From Halomonas sp. SpR1 (lineage in GTDB: Bacteria > Pseudomonadota > Gammaproteobacteria > Pseudomonadales > Halomonadaceae), in the NCBI RefSeq assembly GCF_031010175.1, contig NZ_JAUAMB010000008.1, positions 62,001-126,000 of the forward strand: DNA of 64,000 bases. The letters are read 5' to 3'. Positions 19,454 through 28,853 of the stretch are shown one piece after another. The notes beneath the pieces are model-generated. The model made no database searches. It saw nothing but the letters and a program-made list of their open reading frames with translations, and was not told where the DNA came from. Numbering within the stretch: position 1 is the stretch's first letter; the number at the start of each line of letters is the position of its first letter. The position numbers and the translations under genes are program-made.

Positions 19454-20911
19454 TTAATGTTTAATCGCGACAGTTTTAATCCGTGTGTAGCTACGCAGCC
19501 CTTCAAAGCCCTTCTCACGGCCATGACCGGAGCGGCCAACGCCACCGAAAGGTAACTCAACACCACCGGCGGCGCCGTAGTTGTTAATAAATACCTGGCC
19601 ACTGCGAATACCTTTGGCTAGGCGTAGCTGACGCCCGCCATCCCGCGTCCAGACACCTGCACATAGACCAAAATCAGTGGCATTGGCGAGGGCAAGCGCT
19701 TCGGCCTCATCATCAAACACCTGCACTACTAGCACCGGACCAAATAGCTCTTCGCGCAGCACTTCATGGCCTTCAGGAATATCGATCAACAGCTGGGGCA
19801 ACACAAAATGACCGCCAGCCGGTGCGCTCGGCGCTAATTGGCCTTTTGCCGCCACGCGGATACCATCGGCTTCGGCGGTCGTCAGGCGCGCTTCCAGCTT
19901 GGCTTTTTGACGCGCATTGATCAGCGGGCCACAGTCCGCATCCGCTTCCCCCGCATCACAGCGCAGAGCGGCGAAGCGCTCGCAAAGATTCGCTACCACG
20001 CTATCTGCGATGTCACGTTGAACCAGCAGGCGGCTGCCAGCTGAACAGGTCTGCCCGGCGTTCTGAATAATCCCGCGCACCACCGCGGGAAGCGCAGCGT
20101 CGAGATCCGCATCGGCAAATACAAGCTGGGGGGATTTGCCTCCCAATTCCAACGTAACCGGCACATGGTGCTGCGCGGCGGCTTGGGCAACGTGTGTGCC
20201 GGTTTCCGGGGAGCCGGTAAACGAGAGATGGTCAATGTTGGGATGGGCAGCAAGCGCGGCGCCTGCTTCATAGCCAAGCCCTGGCACCACATTAAGTGCC
20301 CCGGCAGGCAGGCCATGACCCACGGCCAGTTCCGCCAAACGTAGCACGCTCAAGCAGGCATCTTCGGCGGGTTTTAGCACGATGGTATTGCCTGCCGATA
20401 ATGCCGCTGCCACACAGCGGCCAAATATCTGGGAAGGATAATTCCAGGGAATAATTTGCGCGCATACGCCGTAGGGTTCGCGCAGGGTCATCACGGCGAA
20501 GTCGTTTTCAAAGGGAATGGTCTCACCGTGGAGCTTATCCGCCGCGCCGCCGTAAAAACGGAAGTAGCGGGCGCAGGCGGCAATATCGCCTTTGGCCTGG
20601 GTCATCGGCTTACCGGTATCGGCACACTCAAGCTGTGCTAGCTGTTCGTGGTGCGCTTCGATCACATCGGCAAAGCGCAGCAGCCATTCGCTGCGCTGCC
20701 GGGCAGACCAGCGGGCCCATTCACGTAGCTGACCGGAAAATGCCTGCCGTGCTGCCTTTACCGCTGCATCAATGTCTTCTGCCTGGCTACGCGCAATACG
20801 CGCCAGGGGTTCTCCCGTGGCAGGAGCCTCTATCTGTAGGGTAGCGGCCGTTTCTACCCACTCACCACCGATCAGTGCTTGCTGCGGTGGCAAGGCCATT
20901 GAATACGACAT
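19454..20911 (-). CDS. NAD-dependent aldehyde dehydrogenase
   Basis: A 485-residue aldehyde dehydrogenase with the catalytic cysteine in NAGQTCSAGSR (C289), general base in LELGGKSPQ (E255) and the cofactor-binding PWNYPSQ. It resembles betaine/hydroxy-aldehyde dehydrogenases. An AGGAG ribosome binding site precedes the ATG at 20911. It lies between the TRAP genes and the terminal dehydrogenase on the same strand, which suggests it oxidises an aldehyde formed from, or leading to, a tetronate. No such step belongs to the established D-erythronate/L-threonate pathways, so substrate is inferred only from position. Confidence 0.88.
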   Translation of the reverse strand: MSYSMALPPQQALIGGEWVETAATLQIEAPATGEPLARIARSQAEDIDAAVKAARQAFSGQLREWARWSARQRSEWLLRFADVIEAHHEQLAQLECADTGKPMTQAKGDIAACARYFRFYGGAADKLHGETIPFENDFAVMTLREPYGVCAQIIPWNYPSQIFGRCVAAALSAGNTIVLKPAEDACLSVLRLAELAVGHGLPAGALNVVPGLGYEAGAALAAHPNIDHLSFTGSPETGTHVAQAAAQHHVPVTLELGGKSPQLVFADADLDAALPAVVRGIIQNAGQTCSAGSRLLVQRDIADSVVANLCERFAALRCDAGEADADCGPLINARQKAKLEARLTTAEADGIRVAAKGQLAPSAPAGGHFVLPQLLIDIPEGHEVLREELFGPVLVVQVFDDEAEALALANATDFGLCAGVWTRDGGRQLRLAKGIRSGQVFINNYGAAGGVELPFGGVGRSGHGREKGFEGLRSYTRIKTVAIKH

Positions 20912-20962
20912 TTAACGCTCCTTTTATTGTCATTGTTGAGTTCACTTAACATAACGACTTTT

Positions 20963-22240
20963 CTAACCGTAGAAAGTATTCACCAGTCCCATGGAGATCC
21001 AAGGCATATAGGTAATCGCCATCAAACATGCGAGTACGACCAGCACAAAGCGCACCAACCATGGCAGCATTTGATCAATCGATATTTTGGCGACGGCACA
21101 GGCAGCAAACAGATTCACGCCCAGCGGCGGGGTAATCATGCCAAGCGCCAAGTTGACCACCATGACCAAGCCGAAGTGGACGGGGTGAATACCAAACTGA
21201 ATGGCTATCGGCGTGAGGATCGGTGCCAGTACCAAAATAGCAGCGGACGTTTCTATAAACATACCGACGATCAGCAGCAAAGCATTGACCACCAACAAAA
21301 ACATCATGGGGTCATTGATAGTGTTGGTGACCAAGATGGCGATTTGCGCAGGCAGCCCTGTGCGGCTGAGCAGAAAGCTAAACAGCGAGGCGGCAGCAAT
21401 AATCAACATAACGGCGGCAGTAGAAATCACGCTCTGGCGCAAAATCGGCCACATGTCATCCAGCTTCAGCTCGCGATAGTAGAAACCGCCCACAATCAGA
21501 GCAAAAAATACCGCTACAGCGGAGGCTTCGGTGGGGGTAAATATCCCGCCATAGATACCGCCGATAACCACCACCGGCATCAACATCGCCACCCAGGCAC
21601 GCTTTACCGAGACCATAAAGCCGGTGCTGTCTTTGTAGTCGTCTTTGCCGTAGCCGCGAACTTTGCAGAACAGATAGAGAAAGATAATCAGCGCGCTGCC
21701 AATCAATATGCCAGGGCCAATACCGGCGAGGAACAGCTGGCCGATGGAGGTATCGGTACTTACGCCATACAGGATCAGTGGAATCGACGGTGGAATAAGC
21801 ACCCCAAGCTCAGCGGATGAGGCCTGAATGGAGGCCGCCAAGGGTTTGGGATAACCATGCTTCACCATGGCTGGAATCAAAATGGCGCCAATCGCAAAGG
21901 TGGTCGCCACGCTGGAACCAGACACCGCCGCAAACATCATGCAGGTGAGTACACAGGACATCGCCAACCCGCCCTGCACACGACCAACAATGGATTTTGC
22001 TAAGTCTACCAAACGTTGAGATATGCCCCCCGCGGCCATTAGATTCCCGGCAAGAATAAAAAACGGGATTGCCATCAGCGGAAATTTATCGATACCGATA
22101 AACATCTGCTGAGGCACTAACAACAGCGGCAGGCGGGTAAAGAATTCGATGCCGATAATCGACGCTAGAATAATTGAAATCGCGATCGGAACGCCGAAGG
22201 TGAATAGAATAATCAGCGATAGGCCAATAACCATATTCAT
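20963..22240 (-). CDS. TRAP transporter large permease (DctM)
   Basis: A 425-residue DctM protein with about twelve membrane segments and the family segments DKFPLMAIPFFILAGNLM, SSAELGVLIPPSIPLILYG and NLALGMITPPLGVNLFAACAVAK. It overlaps dctQ by 4 bases. It forms the channel of the importer in the tetronate gene region and lies 51 bases upstream of the aldehyde dehydrogenase. TRAP systems with erythronate/threonate-type ligands are known, which supports a sugar-acid substrate here. Confidence 0.93.
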   Translation of the reverse strand: MNMVIGLSLIILFTFGVPIAISIILASIIGIEFFTRLPLLLVPQQMFIGIDKFPLMAIPFFILAGNLMAAGGISQRLVDLAKSIVGRVQGGLAMSCVLTCMMFAAVSGSSVATTFAIGAILIPAMVKHGYPKPLAASIQASSAELGVLIPPSIPLILYGVSTDTSIGQLFLAGIGPGILIGSALIIFLYLFCKVRGYGKDDYKDSTGFMVSVKRAWVAMLMPVVVIGGIYGGIFTPTEASAVAVFFALIVGGFYYRELKLDDMWPILRQSVISTAAVMLIIAAASLFSFLLSRTGLPAQIAILVTNTINDPMMFLLVVNALLLIVGMFIETSAAILVLAPILTPIAIQFGIHPVHFGLVMVVNLALGMITPPLGVNLFAACAVAKISIDQMLPWLVRFVLVVLACLMAITYMPWISMGLVNTFYG

Positions 22241-22791
22241 GGCTTCGCCCCTCCTTCAGAGAGCTGCCCATCCTGGGCTTCAGGCACAATTTCACTATTC
22301 TCCGGCCCCACTTTCTCGCGGCCGCTAAGCTGCGCCAGTAATCGCGCAATCACCGCCACAATGGCAAAAAACGACCCTGTCGGTATCGCCGCATACGCCC
22401 ATGCCATCGAAATATTCATCCCGGACATGGTTTGATTGCTCACCCGCATGGTCATTTGAATGCCGTAATGGATCAGTACGCCGAGAACCAGCAGGCTGCA
22501 GAGCACAATCGCTATTTCGAGTAGCGTTATAAAACGTGCTGGAACGACTTTATAAACGACCTCTACCGCCATCATATAGCCGCCTCGAAAGGTGGCAGCC
22601 GCCGCCATAAACACGCACCAGATCATCGCCGCTCGGGAAGCAACTTCCGTCCAGGTAGAGGGGGCGTTAAACACAAAGCGGGTGAGTACCTGATAAAAAC
22701 TGAGCGTCACCGATATCGTCAACATCGCCACGGCGATCAGCATCGCGAGCCGGGTTAACTGACGCTCAAAACGAAGAAATACCGCTAGCAT
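22237..22791 (-). CDS. TRAP transporter small permease (DctQ)
   Basis: A 184-residue DctQ protein with four membrane helices and the family pattern FVFNAPSTWTEVASRAAMIW. A polar C-terminal tail of about 35 residues extends past the last helix. It begins 73 bases after dctP, with a stable hairpin in between, and its stop overlaps the dctM start. Confidence 0.9.
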   Translation of the reverse strand: MLAVFLRFERQLTRLAMLIAVAMLTISVTLSFYQVLTRFVFNAPSTWTEVASRAAMIWCVFMAAAATFRGGYMMAVEVVYKVVPARFITLLEIAIVLCSLLVLGVLIHYGIQMTMRVSNQTMSGMNISMAWAYAAIPTGSFFAIVAVIARLLAQLSGREKVGPENSEIVPEAQDGQLSEGGAKP

Positions 22792-22811
22792 AAGAGATCA
22801 CCATGCCAAAG

Positions 22812-22836
22812 CGGCCTCCGGCATTTACGGAGGCCG
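22812..22836 (-). promoter_or_regulatory. Hairpin between dctP and dctQ
   Basis: CGGCCTCCG (22812-22820) and CGGAGGCCG (22828-22836) form a 9-bp perfect stem with a 7-base loop, right after the dctP stop. No U-tract follows. Such stems often protect the binding-protein message from 3' decay and raise it over the permease genes; that function is inferred. Confidence 0.65.
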
Positions 22837-22864
22837 AGGAAGGGAAAGCGCTCGACAGTGTTAG

Positions 22865-23884
22865 TTAACAGCTACTGGCCTGTTCCTGAACACGTTCCAG
22901 CATTTCCGTGCCGTACTCAGAGGTAAATATCTCGTAGGCGGGCTGAACCGCTTCCTGGAAAGGAGCGATATCAATATCAGTTTTTACCGTCATGCCGTTC
23001 TCTTCCAGCAGTGCTACGCCTTCTCGCTCCAAACGCGAGACCTCTTCACGGGTCGCTTCAGCAGAAGCTACAGCGGCTTCCATAAACCAGCCCCGCTCTT
23101 CATCGCTTAAGCCGTCCAGCAAAATGGGCGAGCCCAGTACGATAGCCGGAGAGTAGACATGCCCAGTGAGAGAGAGGTAGTCCTGCACTTCCCAGAAGTT
23201 GGTCGCTACGATGACGGTGATAGGATTTTCCTGGCCATCAACAGTACCCTGCTGGAGCGCGGTGAACAGCTCAGGGAAGGCCATGGGGGTAGGACGCGCG
23301 CCCATCTGACGGAATGCCTCCTGATGCACCGCGTTCTCCATGGTGCGTACGCGCAGACCTTCGGCATCGGCTGGCGTGGCGATCTCCCGCTGGCTGTTGG
23401 TCAGATGGCGAAAGCCATTTTCAGACCACGCTAAACCCACCAAGTCGTGCTCACCCATTTTTTCCAGCAGCTCATCGCCAAGCTCACTGTCGAGCACACA
23501 GCGCGCCTGATCGTAGTTTTCAAACAGGAAAGGCAGGTCAAGCACATAGCTTTCGGGTACAAAGTTACCCAGCGGGCCCGTCGAGGTAATCACCACGTCG
23601 ACCGTGCCAATCTGTAAGCCTTCGATCATCTCCCGCTCGCCACCGAGTGATCCCGAGGTGTGCTCGGTCACGGTAAACTCGCCGTCGGACAGGCGCTCAA
23701 GCGTTTCCTTAAACGCATCAGCACCCACCGAGTAGTGAGAGGTAGACGAGAGGGTATGGCCCAAGTTCACTTCCGTGGCCGCCTGGGCTTGGAGCGCGAT
23801 ACCAACGGTAGCGATACCGCTAATCGCTGCCACCAGGGCATGGCGTGTCAGTGTCGGAGGTGTTGTAAAGCGTTGCTTAGTCAT
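22865..23884 (-). CDS. TRAP transporter substrate-binding protein (DctP family)
   Basis: A 339-residue periplasmic binding protein with a signal peptide ending near ALQAQAA and the DctP core GLRVRTMENAVHQEAFRQMG, followed by FPELFTALQQGTVDGQENP. The start at 23884 (MTKQRF) has a GAGGGC ribosome binding site; a frame extension of 16 codons is rejected. Its genes follow denD, and the likely ligand is a tetronate such as D-erythronate or L-threonate, since TRAP binding proteins of this kind led to the discovery of the pathway. Confidence 0.9.
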   Translation of the reverse strand: MTKQRFTTPPTLTRHALVAAISGIATVGIALQAQAATEVNLGHTLSSTSHYSVGADAFKETLERLSDGEFTVTEHTSGSLGGEREMIEGLQIGTVDVVITSTGPLGNFVPESYVLDLPFLFENYDQARCVLDSELGDELLEKMGEHDLVGLAWSENGFRHLTNSQREIATPADAEGLRVRTMENAVHQEAFRQMGARPTPMAFPELFTALQQGTVDGQENPITVIVATNFWEVQDYLSLTGHVYSPAIVLGSPILLDGLSDEERGWFMEAAVASAEATREEVSRLEREGVALLEENGMTVKTDIDIAPFQEAVQPAYEIFTSEYGTEMLERVQEQASSC

Positions 23885-23963
23885 TGAAGTGCCCTCTTTA
23901 TATTGTTGTGAGGGTGGGTAGTGAAGCGACACACGCTATAGGTAGCATCGCTCCATGCTGTTG

Positions 23964-23981
23964 CCTGCCGCGTAAGGCAGG
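23964..23981 (-). promoter_or_regulatory. Hairpin between denD and dctP
   Basis: CCTGCC (23964-23969) and GGCAGG (23976-23981) form a 6-bp stem with a 6-base loop in the 104-base gap between denD and the TRAP genes. It has no U-tract, so it is more likely a processing or attenuation element than a full terminator. Confidence 0.4.
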
Positions 23982-23988
23982 GCGGAAC

Positions 23989-24951
23989 TTATGACGGCTC
24001 AGTCACAAACGCATCGATAATCTGTTTGAAGTTGTCATCACCCACAAAGCCGAGCTGCTTGGCTTTTGTGGTTTCAAATTGAGCAGGCCAGCTAGCCACA
24101 ATGGCTTCGATGCGTGGGTCGGGCTCATGACGCACCCGCGCAAGCGCTTTCTCTCCCGCGACTTCACGCAGCGCTTCCAGCATGTCAGCTACCGTGACGG
24201 TAATACCCGGCAGCATGAAGGCTCGAAAAGGTGCCAATACCTCACTTGGCACTTCCGCGCCATGAATCAGCGCATCCACCACTTTACCCGGCGACATCAC
24301 AAACATCGGAAGCCCTACCGGCACCGGGCAAATCGCTTCTTCGCCATTTAACGGTTCACGCAAAATACTGGAAGCAAAACTGGACGCAGCGGCGTTAGGT
24401 CGACCAGGGCGAATAACAATGGTCGGTAATCGCAGCACCAGGCCGTCTACCAATCCGCGGCGGCTGTAATCGTTAATAAGCAGCTCGCACATGGCCTTTT
24501 GGGCACCATAAGAATTCTGTGGATGAAGCGCCGTCATATCATCCAGTACCTCCGGCAACTCGCCGCCGTAGGCCGCCACCGAGCTGGCCATAATCAAGCG
24601 GGTATCGGACAGTGACTGCTCCCGGCAGCCTTCCAGCAGCGCCCGAGTCGCATCAAAATTCACCCGCATGCCCAGCTCTAAATCGGCTTCCGCGGCAGAG
24701 CTGACCACCGCGGCCAAGTGATAAATAACGTCCGGGCGTTGCTTCAATACGCTATCCAGTGCGCCGGGGTCGGTAATATCCAGCGCTATTGATGTCACAG
24801 CCACGTTTCCTGCTGCGGGCTGCGGTGCTTCCACCTGATCAATCAGCGTTAGCCGTGTGATGGCCTTCTGACAAAGCTCGCCTTTCGCAAGCAACTGCTG
24901 CACTAAGCGCTGACCTAGAAAACCGGCCGCGCCGGTGATGGCTATATGCAT
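23989..24951 (-). CDS. denD: D-erythronate dehydrogenase (DenD-like)
   Basis: A 320-residue extended SDR with the cofactor motif TGAAGFLG at the N-terminus, YHLAAVVSS and the catalytic YGAQK. The sequence matches the DenD family, which oxidises D-erythronate at carbon 2 to 2-oxo-D-tetronate. The product is isomerised by OtnI, phosphorylated by OtnK and decarboxylated by OtnC to dihydroxyacetone phosphate. All of these are adjacent, which makes the assignment strong. A 15-bp tandem repeat lies just upstream of its start. Confidence 0.88.
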   Translation of the reverse strand: MHIAITGAAGFLGQRLVQQLLAKGELCQKAITRLTLIDQVEAPQPAAGNVAVTSIALDITDPGALDSVLKQRPDVIYHLAAVVSSAAEADLELGMRVNFDATRALLEGCREQSLSDTRLIMASSVAAYGGELPEVLDDMTALHPQNSYGAQKAMCELLINDYSRRGLVDGLVLRLPTIVIRPGRPNAAASSFASSILREPLNGEEAICPVPVGLPMFVMSPGKVVDALIHGAEVPSEVLAPFRAFMLPGITVTVADMLEALREVAGEKALARVRHEPDPRIEAIVASWPAQFETTKAKQLGFVGDDNFKQIIDAFVTEPS

Positions 24952-24974
24952 TTCTTGCTCCTATGCGCTGTTGT

Positions 24975-25004
24975 TATTGTTTATTCAGCTATTGTTTATT
25001 CAAT
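24975..25004. repeat. 15-bp tandem duplication upstream of denD
   Basis: ATTGTTTATTCA occurs at 24976-24987 and again at 24991-25002, giving a 15-bp period in the short gap between otnI and denD. Confidence 0.8.
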
Positions 25005-25013
25005 GTAGCCAGC

Positions 25014-25811
25014 TCACTGAGGGGTTAGCCCCCAGGCGGTGCCCCAGCCCAAACCGGCTCGAGTCTCTGCTTTGGGGCGATACTCACAGCCGATCCAGCC
25101 GCTATACCCCAGCTCGCTTAGGCGTTCAAAAATGGCGGGATAATGCACTTCACCCACATTAGGCTCGTGGCGCTCGGGCACGCCCGCGATTTGAATATGG
25201 CCAATGCTGCTGAACTGGCGCTCAAGGTGGCGAATCAAGTCGCCGTCCATCATTTGACAGTGGTAAAGATCAAATTGGAGCTTCAGGTTTTCCGCGCTGA
25301 CTTCTTCCAATACCGCCATGGCTTGGGCTTGGCGGGACAAAAAGAAGCCTGGCATATCATGAGTATTGATTGGCTCAATCAATACTTCTCGGCCCGCTTT
25401 GGCCGCTTCACTCGCCGCAAAACGGAGATTGCGGGTGTAGGTCGCATGGTGGTCAGCCTGGGTCGCCGCATCGGCGCCTTCCGGGAGCAGCCCGGCCATG
25501 GCATGCACGCGGGAGCAGTTGAGCACCTCGGCGTAACGCAGCGCCTCGATTACCGAGTCACGAAATTCCCCTTCCCGGCCTGGCAGGCTCGCTAAGCCTC
25601 GTTCACCAGCCTCCCAATCCCCCGGGGGCAGGTTAAACAGCACCTGCTCCAACTGCGATTCTTGCAGTGCTTGGCGCAGCTCTTCTGGGGAGAACGCATA
25701 AGGAAATAGGTACTCAACACCTTTAAAGCCCGCACGCGCAGCCGCGGCAAAGCGATCCATAAAGGCGTGCTCGTTAAACAGCATGCTGAGGTTGGCGGCT
25801 AATCGAATCAT
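25014..25811 (-). CDS. otnI: 2-oxo-tetronate isomerase (OtnI/hydroxypyruvate isomerase family)
   Basis: A 265-residue TIM-barrel isomerase of the Hyi/OtnI group. The segments [29 protein letters not shown] at the start, [11 protein letters not shown] and [11 protein letters not shown] are typical and supply metal-binding Glu, Asp and His residues. OtnI interconverts 2-oxo- and 3-oxo-tetronate so that OtnK can act. The family also includes hydroxypyruvate isomerases; placement between otnC and denD favours OtnI. A 15-bp repeat lies upstream of its ATG. Confidence 0.87.
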   Translation of the reverse strand: MIRLAANLSMLFNEHAFMDRFAAAARAGFKGVEYLFPYAFSPEELRQALQESQLEQVLFNLPPGDWEAGERGLASLPGREGEFRDSVIEALRYAEVLNCSRVHAMAGLLPEGADAATQADHHATYTRNLRFAASEAAKAGREVLIEPINTHDMPGFFLSRQAQAMAVLEEVSAENLKLQFDLYHCQMMDGDLIRHLERQFSSIGHIQIAGVPERHEPNVGEVHYPAIFERLSELGYSGWIGCEYRPKAETRAGLGWGTAWGLTPQ

Positions 25812-25823
25812 CGTGGGGCTCTT

Positions 25824-25861
25824 GTTGTTAAGTGCTTAGTTGTTAAGTGCTTAGTTGTTAA
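25824..25861. repeat. 15-bp tandem repeat between otnC and otnI
   Basis: GTTGTTAAGTGCTTA is repeated exactly at 25824-25838 and 25839-25853, with a third partial copy (GTTGTTAA) to 25861. It fills most of the gap between otnC and otnI and places several TAA stops there. Confidence 0.88.
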
Positions 25862-25872
25862 ATTAAATAGTG

Positions 25873-26520
25873 TTAATCACGTGGAAAACGCGCTTCCAGC
25901 TCGGCGACTTGTTCTGGCGTTAGCCCACGGGGATTCTCGCCACGCAACAACAGATAAAGCTTAGCGGTCTCTTCAAGTTCTTCAGTGGCATACACCGCCG
26001 CTTCGAGATTTTTCCCCGCCACCACGGGCCCGTGGTTGGCCAGTAGTACCGCGCTGTGTTTGCCGGCCAAGCAACGCACCGCATCGCCCAGCTTGGGGTC
26101 GCCGGGTATGTGATAGGGAATCAGCGGTAGCTTGCCTACCCTCATCACGTAGTAGGCGGTCAGCGGAGGAATACAGTCGCAAGGGTCAACACCTGGCAAA
26201 CAGGACACCGCTACCGAATGGGTAGAGTGCAGGTGCACGATAGCCCCAGATTGCGGACGCTCCTCGTACATGGCCATATGCAGAAACTGCTCTTTGGTGG
26301 GCTGGTCGCCGCTTAGCAGTTGGCCGTGTTGATCCAGATGGGAGATCCGCACTGGATCCAGCCGGCCCAGACAGGCATTGGTCGGGGTCATCAGCCAGCC
26401 GCCATCTTCCAAGCGCACGCTGATATTGCCGCTGGAGCCCATGGTCAGGCCACGATCAAATAGCGACTTGCCCAGGGTGCTGATCTGCTCACGCAGACTG
26501 TTTTGATCATGAGTACTCAT
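25873..26520 (-). CDS. otnC: 3-oxo-tetronate 4-phosphate decarboxylase (class II aldolase family, OtnC)
   Basis: A 215-residue class II aldolase/adducin-family enzyme. Metal-binding histidines appear in IVHLHSTHSVAVS and in the HGPVVAGK region, and PTKEQFLHM holds the usual acidic residue. OtnC decarboxylates 3-oxo-tetronate 4-phosphate to dihydroxyacetone phosphate. Its start overlaps the otnK stop by 4 bases. L-fuculose-phosphate aldolase-like activity is the generic alternative, but the operon points to OtnC. Confidence 0.88.
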   Translation of the reverse strand: MSTHDQNSLREQISTLGKSLFDRGLTMGSSGNISVRLEDGGWLMTPTNACLGRLDPVRISHLDQHGQLLSGDQPTKEQFLHMAMYEERPQSGAIVHLHSTHSVAVSCLPGVDPCDCIPPLTAYYVMRVGKLPLIPYHIPGDPKLGDAVRCLAGKHSAVLLANHGPVVAGKNLEAAVYATEELEETAKLYLLLRGENPRGLTPEQVAELEARFPRD

Positions 26521-27821
26521 ACCAGCACCTCAAATGCGCGGGTAAAGAAATCAACGCCACCAAAGTTGCCGGACTTCAGCGCCAGCGACAACGGTGCATC
26601 ACGACCCGCCAGCGCGGCTTGTGTCCAGGGCACGCCGGGGTCAATCTGCTCGCCGATGCGTAGGGTGGTAATACCTAACGCCGAGACCACTGCGCCTGAG
26701 GTTTCGCCGCCAGCCACCAACAAGCGACCCACGCCTTCGTTGACCAAAGCAACCGCCAGTTGGCTCATTGTTTCTTCAACCAGTGCGCCCGCGCGCGCAA
26801 CGCCCAAGGCTTGCTGGGCGGCGCAGACCTTGTCTGGATCGGCCGAGGCGTAAATCAATACCGGCGAGTTGCTAGATAGGCGCTCTCGGGCAAAGACCAG
26901 CGCTTGCTCCTGCTGCTTGTCTCCTTCACTAAGCGATAACGGATCCAGGGCAAAGCCACCGTCAGGATGTTTGTCCAAAAAATCCGCCACCTGAGCGAGT
27001 GTGGCGCGGGAACAGCTACCAGAGAGTACCAGCGCACTGCCAGAAGCAGGGGTTAAACGACCTGGTTGCGTAATTGTCTCTAACCAGCCCTGCTTGCGAT
27101 ACTGAGCAGGCAGCGCCTGCCCCAGACCAGAGCCGCCGGTGACCAAGGGCATCAAAACGGTCGCTTCAGCTAGGACGTCTAGATCCTGCTCATCCAAGGT
27201 GTCGCAAATCACATGGCGAACCCCCTGCTCTGCCAGCGTAGATAAATGCGCACGGGTAGCGTCTGCTCCTTGGGCCAGCATGGCACGATTGGCCAAACCC
27301 ACCGGGTGCGGCGTTTGGCGGGAGAGTACGCGCACTAAGTCTGCGTCTTGCATGGGGTTTAATGGATGGTGCTGCATCCCGCAGTCGTTAAGCAGACGGT
27401 CACCGACGAACAAGTGGCCCTGGTACACCGTGCGGCCATTTACTGGAAAGGCGGGCACCATCACGGTTTGATTAGCGCCGAGGGCTTCCAGTAGAGCATC
27501 GGCCACCGGGCCGATATTGCCCTGATCGGTGGAGTCAAAGGTGGAGCAGTACTTAAAGAACAGCTGTCGAGCGCCTTGTTGACGAAGCCACCCAAGCACG
27601 GCGAGGGAGTCCGTGACGGCCTCATCCGCCGGACAGGATCGAGATTTAAGCGCCACGACCACCGCGTCGATATTGTTAAGGTTGACCTCTTGCGAGGGCA
27701 CGCCAATCACCTGTAGGCAGCGCATACCCCCACGCACCAGGTTATTGGCGAGATCGGTGGCCCCCGTGAAGTCGTCGGCAATGGCGCCTAAGACGATTTT
27801 CGCTCCCACCCCCATGCGCAT
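26517..27821 (-). CDS. otnK: 3-oxo-tetronate kinase (OtnK, DUF1537 family)
   Basis: A 434-residue kinase of the four-carbon acid sugar kinase family. The N-terminal substrate domain opens with GAIADDFTGATDLANNLV, and the C-terminal nucleotide domain has LLVAGGETSGAVVSAL. It phosphorylates 3-oxo-tetronate at the 4-position. The ATG at 27821 overlaps the ltnD stop (TGATG) and has a GAGGAAG ribosome binding site, so coupling with ltnD is likely; its end overlaps otnC. Confidence 0.92.
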   Translation of the reverse strand: MRMGVGAKIVLGAIADDFTGATDLANNLVRGGMRCLQVIGVPSQEVNLNNIDAVVVALKSRSCPADEAVTDSLAVLGWLRQQGARQLFFKYCSTFDSTDQGNIGPVADALLEALGANQTVMVPAFPVNGRTVYQGHLFVGDRLLNDCGMQHHPLNPMQDADLVRVLSRQTPHPVGLANRAMLAQGADATRAHLSTLAEQGVRHVICDTLDEQDLDVLAEATVLMPLVTGGSGLGQALPAQYRKQGWLETITQPGRLTPASGSALVLSGSCSRATLAQVADFLDKHPDGGFALDPLSLSEGDKQQEQALVFARERLSSNSPVLIYASADPDKVCAAQQALGVARAGALVEETMSQLAVALVNEGVGRLLVAGGETSGAVVSALGITTLRIGEQIDPGVPWTQAALAGRDAPLSLALKSGNFGGVDFFTRAFEVLV

Positions 27822-28753
27822 CAGACTTCCTCGGCATCGTTGGCAGCTTCGGGCAGCGTGATGCCGGATAGCCGCTGGTAGACTTTGATGACCGCCGAGT
27901 CATCTTCACGGCCAAAACCCGCGCCGCTGGCAGCGGTAAATTGCTGCAGAGCGCTTGAAGCAACGGGCGTTGCCAGCGCCAGTTCACGGCCGGTTTGATG
28001 CACGATATTGAGATCTTTGACGAAGATATCCACCGCTGAAAGCGGCGTGTAGTCGCCACTCAGAATATGCGGCACGCGGTTCTCAAACATCCAGGAGTTA
28101 CCCGCCGAGTGGGTAATCACCTCATAAATAACCTCGGGGTCGAGCCCCATGCGAATGCCCAGCGCCATCGCTTCGGCAGCGGTGGCGATATGTACCCCTG
28201 CCAGTAGCTGGTTGACCAGCTTCATGCTTGAACCAACGCCTGGGGTATCGCCAAGGCGGTAAACCTTGGCAGCCATGGTATCGAGCACTACTTCGGCGTA
28301 GGTGAATGCCTCCTCTGCCCCTGACGCCATCACCGATAGCTCACCACTTTTGGCTTTGGCAGCACCGCCGCTAATGGGCGCATCCAAAAACATCACCCCT
28401 TCTGCCGCCACACGCTCGCCAAACTGTTTCGCCTGACTGGGCGCCACCGTGGCGCACTGCACGATCAAGCTGCCCTGGGCCAAGTGGCTCACCACACCCT
28501 GCTCACCGAACAGCACTTGCTCAACCTGCCCCCCATTTACGACGACCACCAACACAATATGGCAGTGAGCAAGCTCAGCAGGAGTCGCTACGCTTTGGCC
28601 CCCTGCTGCCACAAAAGCCTCTCTGGCCGCAGCGGAGATATCGCAACCTGTTACGTTCAACCCTTGTTGGAGCAAGTTGGTTGCGGTGCCCATGCCCATA
28701 GCACCCAAACCAATGACACCTACTTGAAGTGATTGCTTATCGTGTTGACTCAC
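27821..28753 (-). CDS. ltnD: L-threonate dehydrogenase (LtnD)
   Basis: A 310-residue beta-hydroxyacid dehydrogenase with a Rossmann motif GVIGLGAMGMG, the substrate segment FLDAPISGGAAKAKSGELSVMASG and the catalytic lysine in GSSMKLVNQLLAG. It is taken to be LtnD, which oxidises L-threonate to 2-oxo-tetronate, because it heads an operon with otnK, otnC, otnI and denD. A GTG at 28753 with a GAGGTG ribosome binding site is chosen; an in-frame ATG 66 bases upstream would add a non-family leader. Paired LacI-type operators lie about 100 bases upstream. Confidence 0.87.
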   Translation of the reverse strand: MSQHDKQSLQVGVIGLGAMGMGTATNLLQQGLNVTGCDISAAAREAFVAAGGQSVATPAELAHCHIVLVVVVNGGQVEQVLFGEQGVVSHLAQGSLIVQCATVAPSQAKQFGERVAAEGVMFLDAPISGGAAKAKSGELSVMASGAEEAFTYAEVVLDTMAAKVYRLGDTPGVGSSMKLVNQLLAGVHIATAAEAMALGIRMGLDPEVIYEVITHSAGNSWMFENRVPHILSGDYTPLSAVDIFVKDLNIVHQTGRELALATPVASSALQQFTAASGAGFGREDDSAVIKVYQRLSGITLPEAANDAEEV

Positions 28754-28853
28754 CCGCCGACACCTCGCTGTTGTTGTGTTTGTTGCTATTTCGCGGTGCT
28801 TCGCTGTTTCTTCTTTCACTCATCGCCACCAGAGCTTATCGCCACCAGCGCAG

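Noticed and set aside
20927..21820. Long open frame on the plus strand (297 codons)
   Set aside because: It is antisense to the well-supported DctM gene, its product is rich in His, Gln and Asn as expected from reversed hydrophobic codons, and it has no family resemblance.
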